Positions 36,257-44,244 are shown, counted from the stretch's first letter. The stretch is DNA of 64,000 nucleotides from Arthrobacter antioxidans (GCF_023100725.1 NZ_CP095501.1:1922001-1986000); one strand, 5' to 3'. Made by a program: numbers and translations. Notes: a model not told the origin generated them from the sequence alone.

Positions 36257-36475
36257 TCAGTCGTTGGAGGGTCGGCGACGGCCGGGGGAGAGTCTCTTGT
36301 GTGCCGCCTGTGCACTGAGGTTCAGCGCGGCACCGATCTGGGCCCACGTCCATCCCTGGGCCAGGGCCTCGTCGACCGCGGACCGCTCGAGCGACGCGGC
36401 GAGGCGCCGGAGGGCGACGACAGCGGCGAGAGCGTCCGCCGGCCTGTCGGGAGGAGGCGTCGAGGTGAGGTCCAT
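36257..36475 (-). CDS. Small helix-turn-helix protein, first gene of the HTH-ClpN operon
   Basis: A 72-residue protein whose C-terminal half is a helix-turn-helix (WTWAQIGAALNLSAQAAHKRLSPGRRR), preceded by a helix. It is paralogous to the protein at 39327-39527 (both have W-x-x-I-x-x-x-L-x-x-S-x-Q-A-x-H-K-R). There is no ribosome site; TTGACA-17-TATGTT places the start of transcription on the ATG, so the mRNA is probably leaderless. Two operator-like palindromes cover the -10 and -35 boxes, which suggests autoregulation. Confidence 0.8.
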   Translation of the reverse strand: MDLTSTPPPDRPADALAAVVALRRLAASLERSAVDEALAQGWTWAQIGAALNLSAQAAHKRLSPGRRRPSND

Positions 36476-36478
36476 GGC

Positions 36479-36494
36479 ATCAACATAAGTTGAT
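36479..36494. promoter_or_regulatory. Palindrome ATCAACATAAGTTGAT over the -10 box
   Basis: Perfect inverted repeat ATCAAC-N4-GTTGAT that contains the -10 box TATGTT (36482-36487, minus) of the HTH-ClpN operon, three bases from the start codon. A probable operator. Confidence 0.7.
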
Positions 36495-36510
36495 AGTACG
36501 GATCTGTCAA
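36482..36510 (-). promoter_or_regulatory. Promoter TTGACA-17-TATGTT of the HTH-ClpN operon
   Basis: On the minus strand TTGACA (36510-36505), 17 bases, TATGTT (36487-36482), then six bases and the ATG at 36475: a leaderless promoter with near-consensus -35. Confidence 0.65.
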
Positions 36511-36521
36511 CGCTTGTTGAT
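36506..36521. promoter_or_regulatory. Second palindrome GTCAACGCTTGTTGAT over the -35 box
   Basis: GTCAAC-N4-GTTGAT overlaps the -35 box TTGACA. Its centre is 27 bases from the first palindrome, so the two sites cover the whole promoter. Confidence 0.65.
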
Positions 36522-36587
36522 GAGGCGGATACTGGTCGGGGAATTCGCCGGAGCGGAACGGGGGAGTAGCCGTCGAGTGGCCGCCTG

Positions 36588-38072
36588 CTACTCCAGGGCC
36601 GACGTCAGCCGCGCAACGCCGTCCAGGGAGGTCGACGAGAGCGGCTCCCGCGCCCACTCTTCACGGGTCAACTCGCTGGAGACCGATCGGTAGTGCTCCT
36701 CGACGTCGCGCATCCGTTGCACGAAGACGCGACCGCGCACCAGCAGTGAGACCTCGAGATCCAGGTTGAAGGAACGGATGTCCATGTTGCTGGACCCGAT
36801 GACCGCGATGTCGTCGTCGATCGACACATGCTTCGCATGCAGGATGTACGGCGCCGGGTATCTGAAGATCCGCACACCGGCGTCGAGGAGCTCTCCGTAG
36901 TAGGAACGCTGGGCATGGAACACCGGACCCTGATCGCCGATCTCCGAGACGAAGAGCTGGACGTCGAGGCCGCGCTGGCAGGCTGAGGTGATGGCGTACA
37001 TCATCGCCTCATCGGGGACGAAGTAGGGGCTCGTGATGATCGCTCGTTTCGACGCCCCGTACAGCAAGGACAGGAACAGGCGCAGATTGTTCTCGGTCTC
37101 GTAGGACGGACCGCTCGGCACCACCTGACATTCGATCGCATCCGGGGACCGGTCGAAGACGGCAGAGCGAATAGGCAGATTCGCGGTCGGCGACGCCGGG
37201 TCGAGTTGCTCCCCGGTCTCGGTCAGCCAGTCGGAGAGGAACACGGCGTTCAGGCTCGTCACCACCGGTCCCTCGAGCCGCGTCACCAGCTCCTGCCACT
37301 GCAGGCCGCGTTTGATGTTCTTCGGAGCGTTGTAGCTGCGATCGATCAGGTTCTGGGAGCCCATGAAGCCCACCCGCCCGTCCACCACCACGAGCTTCCG
37401 GTGGTTGCGGAGGTCGGGCCGTTGATACTTGCCCTTGAAGGGCATCACCGGCAGCATGTAGCTCCAGTGCACGCCGATGCGGTCGAGTTCAGCGAAGGTC
37501 TCCTTGCTGTGCGCGATCCTCGCGGAGGAGACATGGTCGGCGAGCAGGCGCACCGTCACGCCACGGCCGACGGCGGCTTCCATGGCTGCGAAAAAACTTT
37601 TCGTCGTGTCATCGAAGGACACGACGAAGAATTCCACGTGCACGAACCGCTCCGCCGTGTCGATCTCCGCGGCCATGGACTGGATGGATTGCCGATACTC
37701 GCCCAGGAGAGTGCCGGTGTTGCCGCCGACGACCGGGATGCCGCCGAGCAACTGGTTCTGTCGGGTGACATTGGTGAACCACTCCGGCCAGCTGTCCCGT
37801 TGCGGGGTCAGGTCAAGTCCTTCAGCAGCGGCAGCGATCAGGGCGGTGATGCGGTCCTGTTCCGCACGGCGTCGCTTCGGGAGTTTGGGCGAGCCGATGA
37901 CCAGGTAGAGCACCACGCCGATGACCGGGAGCATCACGATGGTGAGAATCCACGCCATTGCCGCCGTGGGCTTGCGCCGCTTGGGGATGACGATGAGCGC
38001 GGCGACGCAGACGACGAGGTGTGTGAGCACCCCGATGATCCACGCGAGGTTCGTGCTGAGTACCGGATCCAT
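36588..38072 (-). CDS. cls: Cardiolipin synthase (phospholipase D family)
   Basis: Condenses two phosphatidylglycerol molecules to cardiolipin at the membrane. The 494 residues begin with two membrane segments (NLAWIIGVLTHLVVCVAALIVI; AMAWILTIVMLPVIGVVLYLVIG), followed by two PLD domains with HKD motifs HRKLVVVD (His224) and HAKHVSID (His412), each followed by a GS-N stretch (GSQN, GSSN). Both active sites look complete. The classical actinobacterial Cls is a CDP-alcohol phosphotransferase, so this bacterial PLD-type enzyme is the second type. No obvious operon partner. Confidence 0.93.
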   Translation of the reverse strand: MDPVLSTNLAWIIGVLTHLVVCVAALIVIPKRRKPTAAMAWILTIVMLPVIGVVLYLVIGSPKLPKRRRAEQDRITALIAAAAEGLDLTPQRDSWPEWFTNVTRQNQLLGGIPVVGGNTGTLLGEYRQSIQSMAAEIDTAERFVHVEFFVVSFDDTTKSFFAAMEAAVGRGVTVRLLADHVSSARIAHSKETFAELDRIGVHWSYMLPVMPFKGKYQRPDLRNHRKLVVVDGRVGFMGSQNLIDRSYNAPKNIKRGLQWQELVTRLEGPVVTSLNAVFLSDWLTETGEQLDPASPTANLPIRSAVFDRSPDAIECQVVPSGPSYETENNLRLFLSLLYGASKRAIITSPYFVPDEAMMYAITSACQRGLDVQLFVSEIGDQGPVFHAQRSYYGELLDAGVRIFRYPAPYILHAKHVSIDDDIAVIGSSNMDIRSFNLDLEVSLLVRGRVFVQRMRDVEEHYRSVSSELTREEWAREPLSSTSLDGVARLTSALE

Positions 38073-38207
38073 CAGTCTGCCCTTACGCGGTCAGTGATGA
38101 GGTATCGCCGTCGGGGGGTCATCGGACCACGGTAGAGCGGTGCCCCGCCTTACACATCACCCTCGGGGAATGACGTGGGGCGCCTGCCCGGGCGGTACCG
38201 TCGACGC
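38073..38207. other. Divergent intergenic region cls / small ORF
   Basis: 135 bases between the cls start (minus) and the small open frame at 38208. Apart from the TACCGT box at 38196 nothing is recognised. Confidence 0.4.
38196..38201 (+). promoter_or_regulatory. -10 box TACCGT, leaderless
   Basis: TACCGT followed by six bases and ATG 38208 (the first of two adjacent ATG codons). Confidence 0.35.
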
Positions 38208-38348
38208 ATGATGGCCGGCGATCCGCGAGGAGAAGGGCACCCGGGCTGCGCCGGGCCGGGTGCTTCCCGCTGCCGTGACTGCCGCGCACGGTTCCGTGCC
38301 GACCCTCGAGACCCTTCCGCCCTTCCCTCACCCCCGGAGGCGACGTGA
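38208..38348 (+). CDS. Candidate 46-residue leader ORF coupled to the hydrolase
   Basis: A short open frame MMAGDPRGEGHPGCAGPGAS... with three Cys (a CRDC motif in its middle). It starts six bases after a -10-like box and its TGA overlaps the GTG of the downstream hydrolase (GTGA), so ribosomes finishing it could start the hydrolase. It could be a real leader peptide or a chance frame in high-GC DNA; nothing homologous is known to me. Confidence 0.3.
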   Translation: MMAGDPRGEGHPGCAGPGASRCRDCRARFRADPRDPSALPSPPEAT

Positions 38349-39259
38349 CGACCAACGTGCCAGGCCAACCCAGGTTCCAGCGTCGGGGACGCCGACTGCC
38401 CAGGCGTGCGGCCTCGGCACTGGCGGAACGGTGGACGACGGTCGACGGGGTCCACGTCTTCTACCGGGAATCGCCCGCCCCGCCCGATGCACCCGTCATG
38501 ATGCACGTCCACGGCTTCGGCCTGTCCGGGCGGTACCTCCTGCCGACGGCGGAACGTCTCAGCGACGAATTCCACACCCTTGTTCCCGACCTTCCAGGGT
38601 TCGGACGCAGCGGCAAGCCGATCGACCCTCTCGACGTGCCGGATCTCGCGCACGCGGCCGCCAGGTTCCTCGACGACCGTCAGGTCACGTCCGCCACGCT
38701 CGTCGGCAATTCGATGGGCTGTCCGGTCATCTGCGAGTTCGCCTACCGCTATCCCGAGCGTCTGGACCGGGCGGTCCTCGTCTCGCCGGCCGGGGGAGTG
38801 AACAACCAGCCGCTACGGCGCGCCGTGCGGCAACTCGCCCGCGACGGCACACGCGAGCCGGTCGGGATGATCCGCGTGGCAGCCCCGGACTACCTCAGGT
38901 TCGGTGTCCCCAGCACCGTCAGGATGTTCCGCGCCCTCACCCGGTACCCGTCCCTCGATCGCCTGCTGGCCTTGAAGGTCCCGACCCTGGTGGTCATCGG
39001 CGACAGGGATCCGCTGATGCCGAACCCTGACCGGATTCGCGAGGTCGCGAGCAACACGGACAACCATGTCCTCGTGGTGATCATCGAAGGGGCGGCGCAC
39101 GCGATCAACTTCAGCAACCCCGGCGAACTGGCCCATGTCATCCGCCAGTTCATGGCAGATCAACCGATCGTCGACGATCCCGATGAGCCCGGGCACTCCC
39201 ACTCCTACGAGATTCACCGCGGGACTCTCCATCCGCACCACAGACCACCAACTCGGTAG
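38345..39259 (+). CDS. Alpha/beta hydrolase
   Basis: A 304-residue cytoplasmic hydrolase. Seen: the oxyanion region HVHGFGLSGRYLLPTAERLS, DLPGFGRSGKP, the nucleophile Ser in LVGNSMGCPVICEFA, an acidic residue near VIGDRDPLMPN, and the catalytic His in EGAAHAINFSNP. This order fits esterases, C-C bond hydrolases and haloperoxidase-like enzymes; the substrate is unknown. The C-terminus is His-rich (DEPGHSHSYEIHRGTLHPHH). It begins with a GTG that overlaps the stop of a short upstream frame. Confidence 0.85.
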   Translation: MTTNVPGQPRFQRRGRRLPRRAASALAERWTTVDGVHVFYRESPAPPDAPVMMHVHGFGLSGRYLLPTAERLSDEFHTLVPDLPGFGRSGKPIDPLDVPDLAHAAARFLDDRQVTSATLVGNSMGCPVICEFAYRYPERLDRAVLVSPAGGVNNQPLRRAVRQLARDGTREPVGMIRVAAPDYLRFGVPSTVRMFRALTRYPSLDRLLALKVPTLVVIGDRDPLMPNPDRIREVASNTDNHVLVVIIEGAAHAINFSNPGELAHVIRQFMADQPIVDDPDEPGHSHSYEIHRGTLHPHHRPPTR

Positions 39260-39326
39260 CTGGCGGAGGGCTCGCAACCCGACGGCGTGACCGGGCCGAT
39301 CCACTGCGACGCGGGGATCGGCAGGA

Positions 39327-39527
39327 CTACTGCCGGCCGTACCTCTTGTGGACGGCCTGTTTGGACACCCCGAGGCTCTGTGCGATGGCCTCCCAGGACA
39401 GCCCGGACTGGCGGGCACTGCGGACAAGCCCGGCCTCGCTGCGCGCCACCTCCCGCTGAAGCTCGGCGACGATCCTCAGCGCTTCCGCCGGCCCCTTGCC
39501 ATCCATCGATCCGACAAGCGTCTTCAT
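39327..39527 (-). CDS. Small helix-turn-helix protein (paralogue of 36257-36475)
   Basis: A 66-residue protein with helix-turn-helix LSWEAIAQSLGVSKQAVHKRYGRQ at the C-terminus. The start could be ATG 39527 (GGAGGTGG ribosome site, used here) or the in-frame ATG 39542, where a TATCAT -10 box ends seven bases upstream and would give a leaderless mRNA. A palindrome of the same type as at the first HTH gene overlaps this -10 box. Unlike the paralogue it has no Clp-domain partner; it converges with the hydrolase. Confidence 0.8.
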   Translation of the reverse strand: MKTLVGSMDGKGPAEALRIVAELQREVARSEAGLVRSARQSGLSWEAIAQSLGVSKQAVHKRYGRQ

Positions 39528-39544
39528 CCTGTCCACCTCCATTC

Positions 39545-39560
39545 GTCAATGATAGTTGAC
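39545..39560. promoter_or_regulatory. Palindrome GTCAATGATAGTTGAC over the -10 box
   Basis: RTCAAY-N4-GTTGAY, the same pattern as at 36479 and 36506, three bases upstream of the ATG 39542 and covering TATCAT (39549-39554, minus). A shared operator for the two HTH paralogues. Confidence 0.65.
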
Positions 39561-40425
39561 GACTGGAGACGGACACAATGGGGCGTCCGATCGGAGTGCC
39601 GGGAATCGGTTCCGCCCACGGTGCAATGATGCAAAGCCTCTACTGCCGGCATCGCGGCCGCCCGGGGCCTCCTCGACGTCGACGGACGCTGACATCGCTA
39701 CGCGGGCGCATGCGGACCTTTCCGCGATCCGCGTCATCCGATGGGGGAGGTGTACGTCCTCGGCGCACACTGCTACACCAACGAAATATGGGTACATACA
39801 TGGTGGGGTTCGACCGGACGCCCGAATTCGGTGCATCCGTATGGATAACAAACGCCGTGGTTTTGATCGTCTGTGCCGCAGTAAACGGATGTGTGACCTG
39901 CTGGAAGTCGAACACTGCATGCTGGGCGGGATCATCCTGACGTCGGGCGACCATCGATGATCACCGATGGGTTCCCGTAGGCGTCGTGACGCACGAACGA
40001 TCAGTGGAAAGACAAGCACCGCCGCCTTGCGTCCTGGTTTCTGGGTCCCGACGTTCGTGACTGGCATCCACCGGTGGAAGCCCGGCGTGGCAGTGGCCAG
40101 TCGGTGAAAGCTCGTAGGTCGAGTGGCGCTCGGGCCGTCTCGAATGCGGACGCCGAACGAGACGTCGGCGACAGGCGAGGTGAGCGCGTCATGGCTGACG
40201 GGACCGGTTGATCGGAGGTTCGGAACCCCCGCTCGGGCGACCTGGTTATTTCGCCGATAATCTACATTATGTCAACTAAAAGATGTTCCGTTGCAGGATC
40301 TGCGGCCCTGGACCCGGTGATACGACTCCCCCTCGGCCGGGTTGCCGGGCGCCTGGTCCCGGGCCGTCGAAAGGTGAGCCCTGCACTGGCCCGTGCATTC
40401 GTCGGGTCAGTATCACCTCCGTCGA
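39561..40425. other. 865-bp region without a recognisable gene
   Basis: No convincing gene is seen on either strand. There are stretches of lower GC (39781-39900), short unrelated open frames with no known family, and no clear terminal inverted repeat. A GGAGGTTCGGAACCCCC segment (40216-40232) resembles a tRNA T-arm, but no acceptor or anticodon arm accompanies it. The region borders a standalone nuclease gene, so it may be the scar of a lost mobile element. Confidence 0.4.
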
Positions 40426-41481
40426 TCAGGAATTCCGTGATTCGGGAGCATCTGGTTGTTCGTGCTCCAGTGCAGCGGTGATGGCGGCCGGCGATGGCAG
40501 GGAAGCTCGCTCGTCGGCCGGAAGTGCTTCGTACGTGTAGGACGTGACGGCCAGGGGTTGTGTGGAGCCCTCGAGTGCATAGCGTACGACTCGGTCGCTC
40601 TTGGACCCGCACACGAGGATACCGACAGTCGGCGCTTGCCGTGAGAGTCGCAGGATGTCGTTGACGGCTGCGACGTAGAAATTGAGCTGGCCCAGGTTCT
40701 CCGGTTTGAACTTGCCGGCCTTGAGCTCCACGACCACGTAACGGTCGGAGGGAACGTGGTAGAGCAGCAGGTCGATGTAGAAGTCGTCGCCGTCGATGTT
40801 CAGGTGATGTTGACGCCCGACGAACGCGAAGCCCGGTCCGAACTCGGCCAGGGTCTGGGCCATCCGCAGGGTCATCGCCTCCTCGATGGCGTGTTCCTGG
40901 GCTTCCTCGGTCAAGCCGAGGAAGTCGAGCACCAAGGGGTCCTTGGCCACTTCCCGTGCCAGGTCTGTGCCTTCGCTGGGCAGCCGCGCTTCGAGGTTGT
41001 TCGGTGCTGCACCTACCCGAGCGTGGAGATTGGTGAGGATCTGGTGTTCCAGCACGGCCACGGACCAGCCATGCTGGGCGGCACGTAGTGCGTACCAGGT
41101 GCGTAGCTCGTGGTTGTCCACCTTGTTCAGAAGGGTGACGTTGTGGCTCCAGCTCAATTGTCCAGACGGCGTCTGGACAATCGGTGTCGAGGTGTCCCAT
41201 GCCGCTGCGAAGGCACGCATGTTGTACAGGTTCGTCCGGGAGAAACCCCTCATGTGCGGGAACTCCGCCTTCAGGTCCTGCGCCAGACGGTTTAGGACCC
41301 TACTCCCCCACGGTTCGTCCGCCTGCCTCTCCAAGATGGACCGCCCGATGTTCCAGTACAGCTCGATCATCGCGGTATTCACGACACGCTGCGCATGATG
41401 CTGGGCTTCCCGGACCAGCGCCTTCAGAGCCGTGAAGGCGACGGCGTAATCTTCGGGAAGGTCGGGCTCGAGCTGAGGCAT
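40426..41481 (-). CDS. YhcG-type PDDEXK nuclease (DUF1016 family)
   Basis: A 351-residue protein with the two-part DUF1016 layout. The N-terminal part (about 1-180) has ALVREAQHHAQRVVNTAMIELYWNIGRSI and GFSRTNLYNMRAF; the C-terminal part has the nuclease core FVGRQHHLNIDGDDFYIDLLLYHVPSDRYVVVELKAGKFKPENLGQLNFYV, in which D-x-x-L and ELK (E-x-K) form the PD-(D/E)XK site. Family members occur near restriction-modification systems and phages or act alone. Here no methylase or partner is near, only the empty region. It starts six bases after a TAGGGT box. Confidence 0.9.
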   Translation of the reverse strand: MPQLEPDLPEDYAVAFTALKALVREAQHHAQRVVNTAMIELYWNIGRSILERQADEPWGSRVLNRLAQDLKAEFPHMRGFSRTNLYNMRAFAAAWDTSTPIVQTPSGQLSWSHNVTLLNKVDNHELRTWYALRAAQHGWSVAVLEHQILTNLHARVGAAPNNLEARLPSEGTDLAREVAKDPLVLDFLGLTEEAQEHAIEEAMTLRMAQTLAEFGPGFAFVGRQHHLNIDGDDFYIDLLLYHVPSDRYVVVELKAGKFKPENLGQLNFYVAAVNDILRLSRQAPTVGILVCGSKSDRVVRYALEGSTQPLAVTSYTYEALPADERASLPSPAAITAALEHEQPDAPESRNS

Positions 41482-41487
41482 GAAACA

Positions 41488-41493
41488 ACCCTA
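41488..41493 (-). promoter_or_regulatory. -10 box TAGGGT, leaderless promoter of the nuclease
   Basis: TAGGGT on the minus strand, six bases, then the ATG at 41481. Confidence 0.45.
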
Positions 41494-41584
41494 GTCGGAC
41501 GCGTGGGCGTCCCTTTCCACGCGCTGAGGATCGCCTGACGGGCGGTCCGAACGGCCTCATGCGGGGTCGCCCCCCGCTCGGCCG

Positions 41585-41761
41585 TCAGCGCTTCCGGAAG
41601 GCGTCCCTCACCTTCTCGGCCGCCTGCCTCAGGTCCGCCTTGACCTGATCCCTTTTTCCCTCCGTCTCGAGTCGCTCGTTTCCTGTTGCCCTGCCCGTGG
41701 CTTCCTTGGCCCTGCCTGAAAGCTTCTTCGCTGCATTCTTGATCTTGTCGCCCAGACTCAT
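41585..41761 (-). CDS. CsbD family stress protein
   Basis: A 58-residue CsbD-like protein, MSLGDKIKNAAKKLSGRAKEATGRATGNERLETEGKRDQVKADLRQ, a largely disordered, Lys/Ala-rich family often induced under stress. The ATG at 41761 follows AAGGAGAA. It marks the left end of a stress-gene cluster that runs to about 57.6 kb. No DosR-like box is seen close upstream on the minus strand. Confidence 0.85.
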   Translation of the reverse strand: MSLGDKIKNAAKKLSGRAKEATGRATGNERLETEGKRDQVKADLRQAAEKVRDAFRKR

Positions 41762-42126
41762 CGAGTTCTCCTTCGGCGTGCAGGCCCCGCCGCCTATCGG
41801 CAGGCAGAGCCTTTCGCGGCGCAGGCCGGGGCTGGATGCTTGCCCGTTCCGTGACGATGAGTGGCCCCTGAACCTGCCGGTTCGCGGTCGCGCAGGAATG
41901 CGACGCGCAAATTGGTCCTGGACCCCTCGGGACGTCACCTGGTGCTTGCCGGCTGGTGCTGCCATGTGATCCTTTCACCGGCGATGCGGGACTCCTTCAC
42001 ATGTCCGCGCCACGAACTCCCGCACCAGACTGTGCTTGGGGCTCGCATTACGGCCTGGACGATCCGCGTTGTCCGATGAGATGCAGGTCACCCGGCAATT
42101 GTTGCTGGGAACCTCCGACCCCATCA

Positions 42127-42140
42127 GGGTCTTTGGTCCC
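42127..42140. promoter_or_regulatory. DosR-like box 1, GGGTCTTTGGTCCC
   Basis: GGGTCTTTGGTCCC with inverted flanks ATCA and TGAT (42123-42144 in all). It resembles the DosR consensus TTSGGGACTWWAGTCCCSAA and lies about 160 bases before the universal stress gene at 42301. Confidence 0.7.
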
Positions 42141-42210
42141 TGATTCAGGCGTGCATCCCACCGCCGGCGCGATCCTCCGGCCTTGTAGCATGGCCCCCCC
42201 CACTCCTCAT

Positions 42211-42224
42211 AGGACGAAAGGCCC
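42211..42224. promoter_or_regulatory. DosR-like box 2, AGGACGAAAGGCCC
   Basis: With flanks AT and TAT it forms the near-palindrome ATAGGACGAAAGGCCCTAT (42209-42227), 84 bases centre to centre from box 1 and about 75 bases before the ATG. Confidence 0.6.
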
Positions 42225-42300
42225 TATCGTCCATTGCGGCCGGTGGGCACGCTTCAGGCAGCAGGACCACCTGATCGCAGCAAGCCTGAGGAGACACTCC

Positions 42301-42795
42301 ATGAGCACAGCAGCCGCCCCGCGAATCGTCGTCGGCGTCGATGGTTCGCAGCAGTCCGTCGAGGCGTTGCGTTACGCCCAGCGGCTGGCCCCCGCCTTCG
42401 ACGCGACGATCCTGGCGGTCGCGGCATGGGACTACCCGGCCGAGTACCCCGGGTACGTTCCGCTCGGCACCAGTGAGTTCGCCGACGCCGCGAAGATCCA
42501 TCTGGAGCACGCCGTCACGAAGGCCTACGGAGGGAACGTCCCGAACGGCCTCGAGACCACGGTGGTCTTCGCCCATCCCGGCAAGGCGCTCGTTCAGGCC
42601 TCCCGCGATGCCGCCCTGCTCATCGTGGGCCGGAGAGGTCACGGAACATTCCGGGGGCTGCTCCTGGGGTCCGTGAGCGCCAGTTGCGTCTCGCACGCCC
42701 ACTGTCCCGTCCTCGTGATTCCTCACGTGGCTGAAGAACCGGCGTCGGAGAACAAGCCGGCAGCCGGCAAAGTGGCCGAAGACGCAGACGCTTGA
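42301..42795 (+). CDS. Universal stress protein (single UspA domain)
   Basis: A 164-residue UspA-fold protein with start RIVVGVDGSQQSVEALRYA and the ATP-binding loop GRRGHGTFRGLLLGSVSASC. The C-terminal tail is short and charged. Universal stress genes are core members of the mycobacterial DosR regulon, and two DosR-like boxes lie upstream. It has a GAGGAGA ribosome site. The lycopene cyclase gene follows 83 bases later and is probably cotranscribed. Confidence 0.92.
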   Translation: MSTAAAPRIVVGVDGSQQSVEALRYAQRLAPAFDATILAVAAWDYPAEYPGYVPLGTSEFADAAKIHLEHAVTKAYGGNVPNGLETTVVFAHPGKALVQASRDAALLIVGRRGHGTFRGLLLGSVSASCVSHAHCPVLVIPHVAEEPASENKPAAGKVAEDADA

Positions 42796-42878
42796 AGGAT
42801 GTGCCACCGCTCCCCCGGCGTCGCCGCTGCGTCCTGACGCACGCGTGGCCTGCCGGGTGAGCGCGGACACCGGCCCCC

Positions 42879-44015
42879 GTGAGTCGTGAACCGGCGGACT
42901 TCGACATCATCCTCGCCGGCGGTGGTCTCGCCGGACGGAGCCTCGCCTATTTCCTCAGCAGGCAACCGGGTCTGGATGACGCGCGGATCCTCCTCGTCGA
43001 CGACAGCCGCCACTACCAGCACCGTGCCATCGTCTACTGGTACGACGGCGTGCTGCCCCTGCACCTGACCCCGTCAGCGAGCTACACGACGCTCGCGGTC
43101 GATACAGCCACAGGATTGCGCAGGCTGTCACTCGATCGCCACACGCTGTCCCTGACCTCCTCACAGAGGATCTTCCGCTCCCTGGATCAGGTGATCGATG
43201 CCGATCCGCGCATCACGCGGCTCGACGCTCACGCCGCCCGGATCCATGCCAGAGGGGACCGGGTCGCGGTGACCCTCACCGACGGCCGATCCTTCACGGC
43301 CTCGCACTGTTGCGACAGCACCGCCCCTCCGTCCGGAGTGGCCCCTCCCCTGCTCATGACCGGCGAGATCAGACAGGTCCGGACCGTGCGCGACTCCTTC
43401 GACCCGGCGGTGGCCACCTTCATGGACTTCAGGTCGGGCGACGGCGAGCACCCTGCCCGCTTCCATTGCCTCCTGCCGGTGTCCGCACGCGAAGCCTTCG
43501 TGGAGACGACGAGAATCACGCGCGGCGATACACCAGCCATGGGTGGGCCCTTCGAAACGGCGGCCTCGGAGTATCTGCGCAGCACCTGCGGAGTGACGGA
43601 CTTCTCCACGCTGACCGTTCAACGGGGTGCGATCCCGCTCGGCCTGCATCGCCAGGCGTCGCGGGGACGGCACCTGTATGTGGGTACGGCCTCCGGGATC
43701 ATCAAGGCCACGACCGGGTACGGCTTCACCCGCATACTCCACCAGGCCGAGCGTGTCGCGTCGTCGTTCGCCGCGACAGGATCGCCACGCAGCCCCGAGC
43801 CGTCGCGCCGCTTCCACTTCTACGACAAGCCCGTCCTCGGGATGTGGCTGCACGACCCCGAAGCGGCAGTCCGCTTCATGAGGGCCGCATTCGCAGCGCT
43901 GGACGTCGATCTGATCCTCGACTTCCTCGACGAACGCACCACCCCGCTGCAGGAACGCGAGCTCCTCGGAGCCATGCCGGTCCGGATGCTCCTGCGCCCG
44001 CGCCTCTGGCTGTGA
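42879..44015 (+). CDS. Lycopene beta-cyclase family flavoprotein (CrtY/CrtL type)
   Basis: A 378-residue FAD-dependent cyclase. Seen: N-terminal dinucleotide fold DIILAGGGLAGRSLAYFLS, FMDFR, the substrate strand LLPVSAREAFVETTRI, QRGAIPLGLH, and GTASGIIKATTGYGFTRILH, in the order used by bacterial lycopene cyclases. They convert linear lycopene to cyclic carotenoids. No phytoene synthase, desaturase or prenyltransferase gene lies in the window, so the gene is an orphan. GTG start. Its place behind a stress gene with DosR-like boxes is unusual and may mean induction at low oxygen. Confidence 0.85.
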   Translation: MSREPADFDIILAGGGLAGRSLAYFLSRQPGLDDARILLVDDSRHYQHRAIVYWYDGVLPLHLTPSASYTTLAVDTATGLRRLSLDRHTLSLTSSQRIFRSLDQVIDADPRITRLDAHAARIHARGDRVAVTLTDGRSFTASHCCDSTAPPSGVAPPLLMTGEIRQVRTVRDSFDPAVATFMDFRSGDGEHPARFHCLLPVSAREAFVETTRITRGDTPAMGGPFETAASEYLRSTCGVTDFSTLTVQRGAIPLGLHRQASRGRHLYVGTASGIIKATTGYGFTRILHQAERVASSFAATGSPRSPEPSRRFHFYDKPVLGMWLHDPEAAVRFMRAAFAALDVDLILDFLDERTTPLQERELLGAMPVRMLLRPRLWL

Positions 44016-44244
44016 CTCCCGGACGCGTCCGGCCTCCTGTCGGATCGCGCAGTGCGCCTCGTGCTGTCCTCAACGACGCGGTGGTGGCCGCAATGGTGAC
44101 GAAAGTCCCTACAGGGCCGTCCCGCCTCGCAGGACACTGGGACGCAACCCTTTCGGGAGTGGTCGTCGTGCGACGCCGGCAGGAAGCACACGGGAAGCAT
44201 CCGCCGGTCGGCAACCACTTCACGAGCGAACAAAGGACAGATGA
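44016..44244. other. Intergenic region with a weak DosR-like site
   Basis: 229 bases after the cyclase. GTGACGAAAGTCCC (44096-44109) matches one arm of the DosR box well and the other poorly. A 51-codon open frame (44093-44248) overlaps it and the next start, but has no family features and is not called as a gene. Confidence 0.35.

Larger units (their letters stand above)
41762..42300. other. Intergenic region csbD / universal stress gene
   Basis: 539 bases without a convincing gene. The right part carries two DosR-like boxes (42123 and 42209) upstream of the universal stress gene. The left part (41762-42120) contains only weak features. Confidence 0.5.

Noticed and set aside
40211..40245. 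tRNA-like T-arm (GGAGGTTCGGAACCCCC)
   Set aside because: No matching acceptor stem, anticodon arm or CCA; a chance GC-rich inverted repeat or a scar at most.
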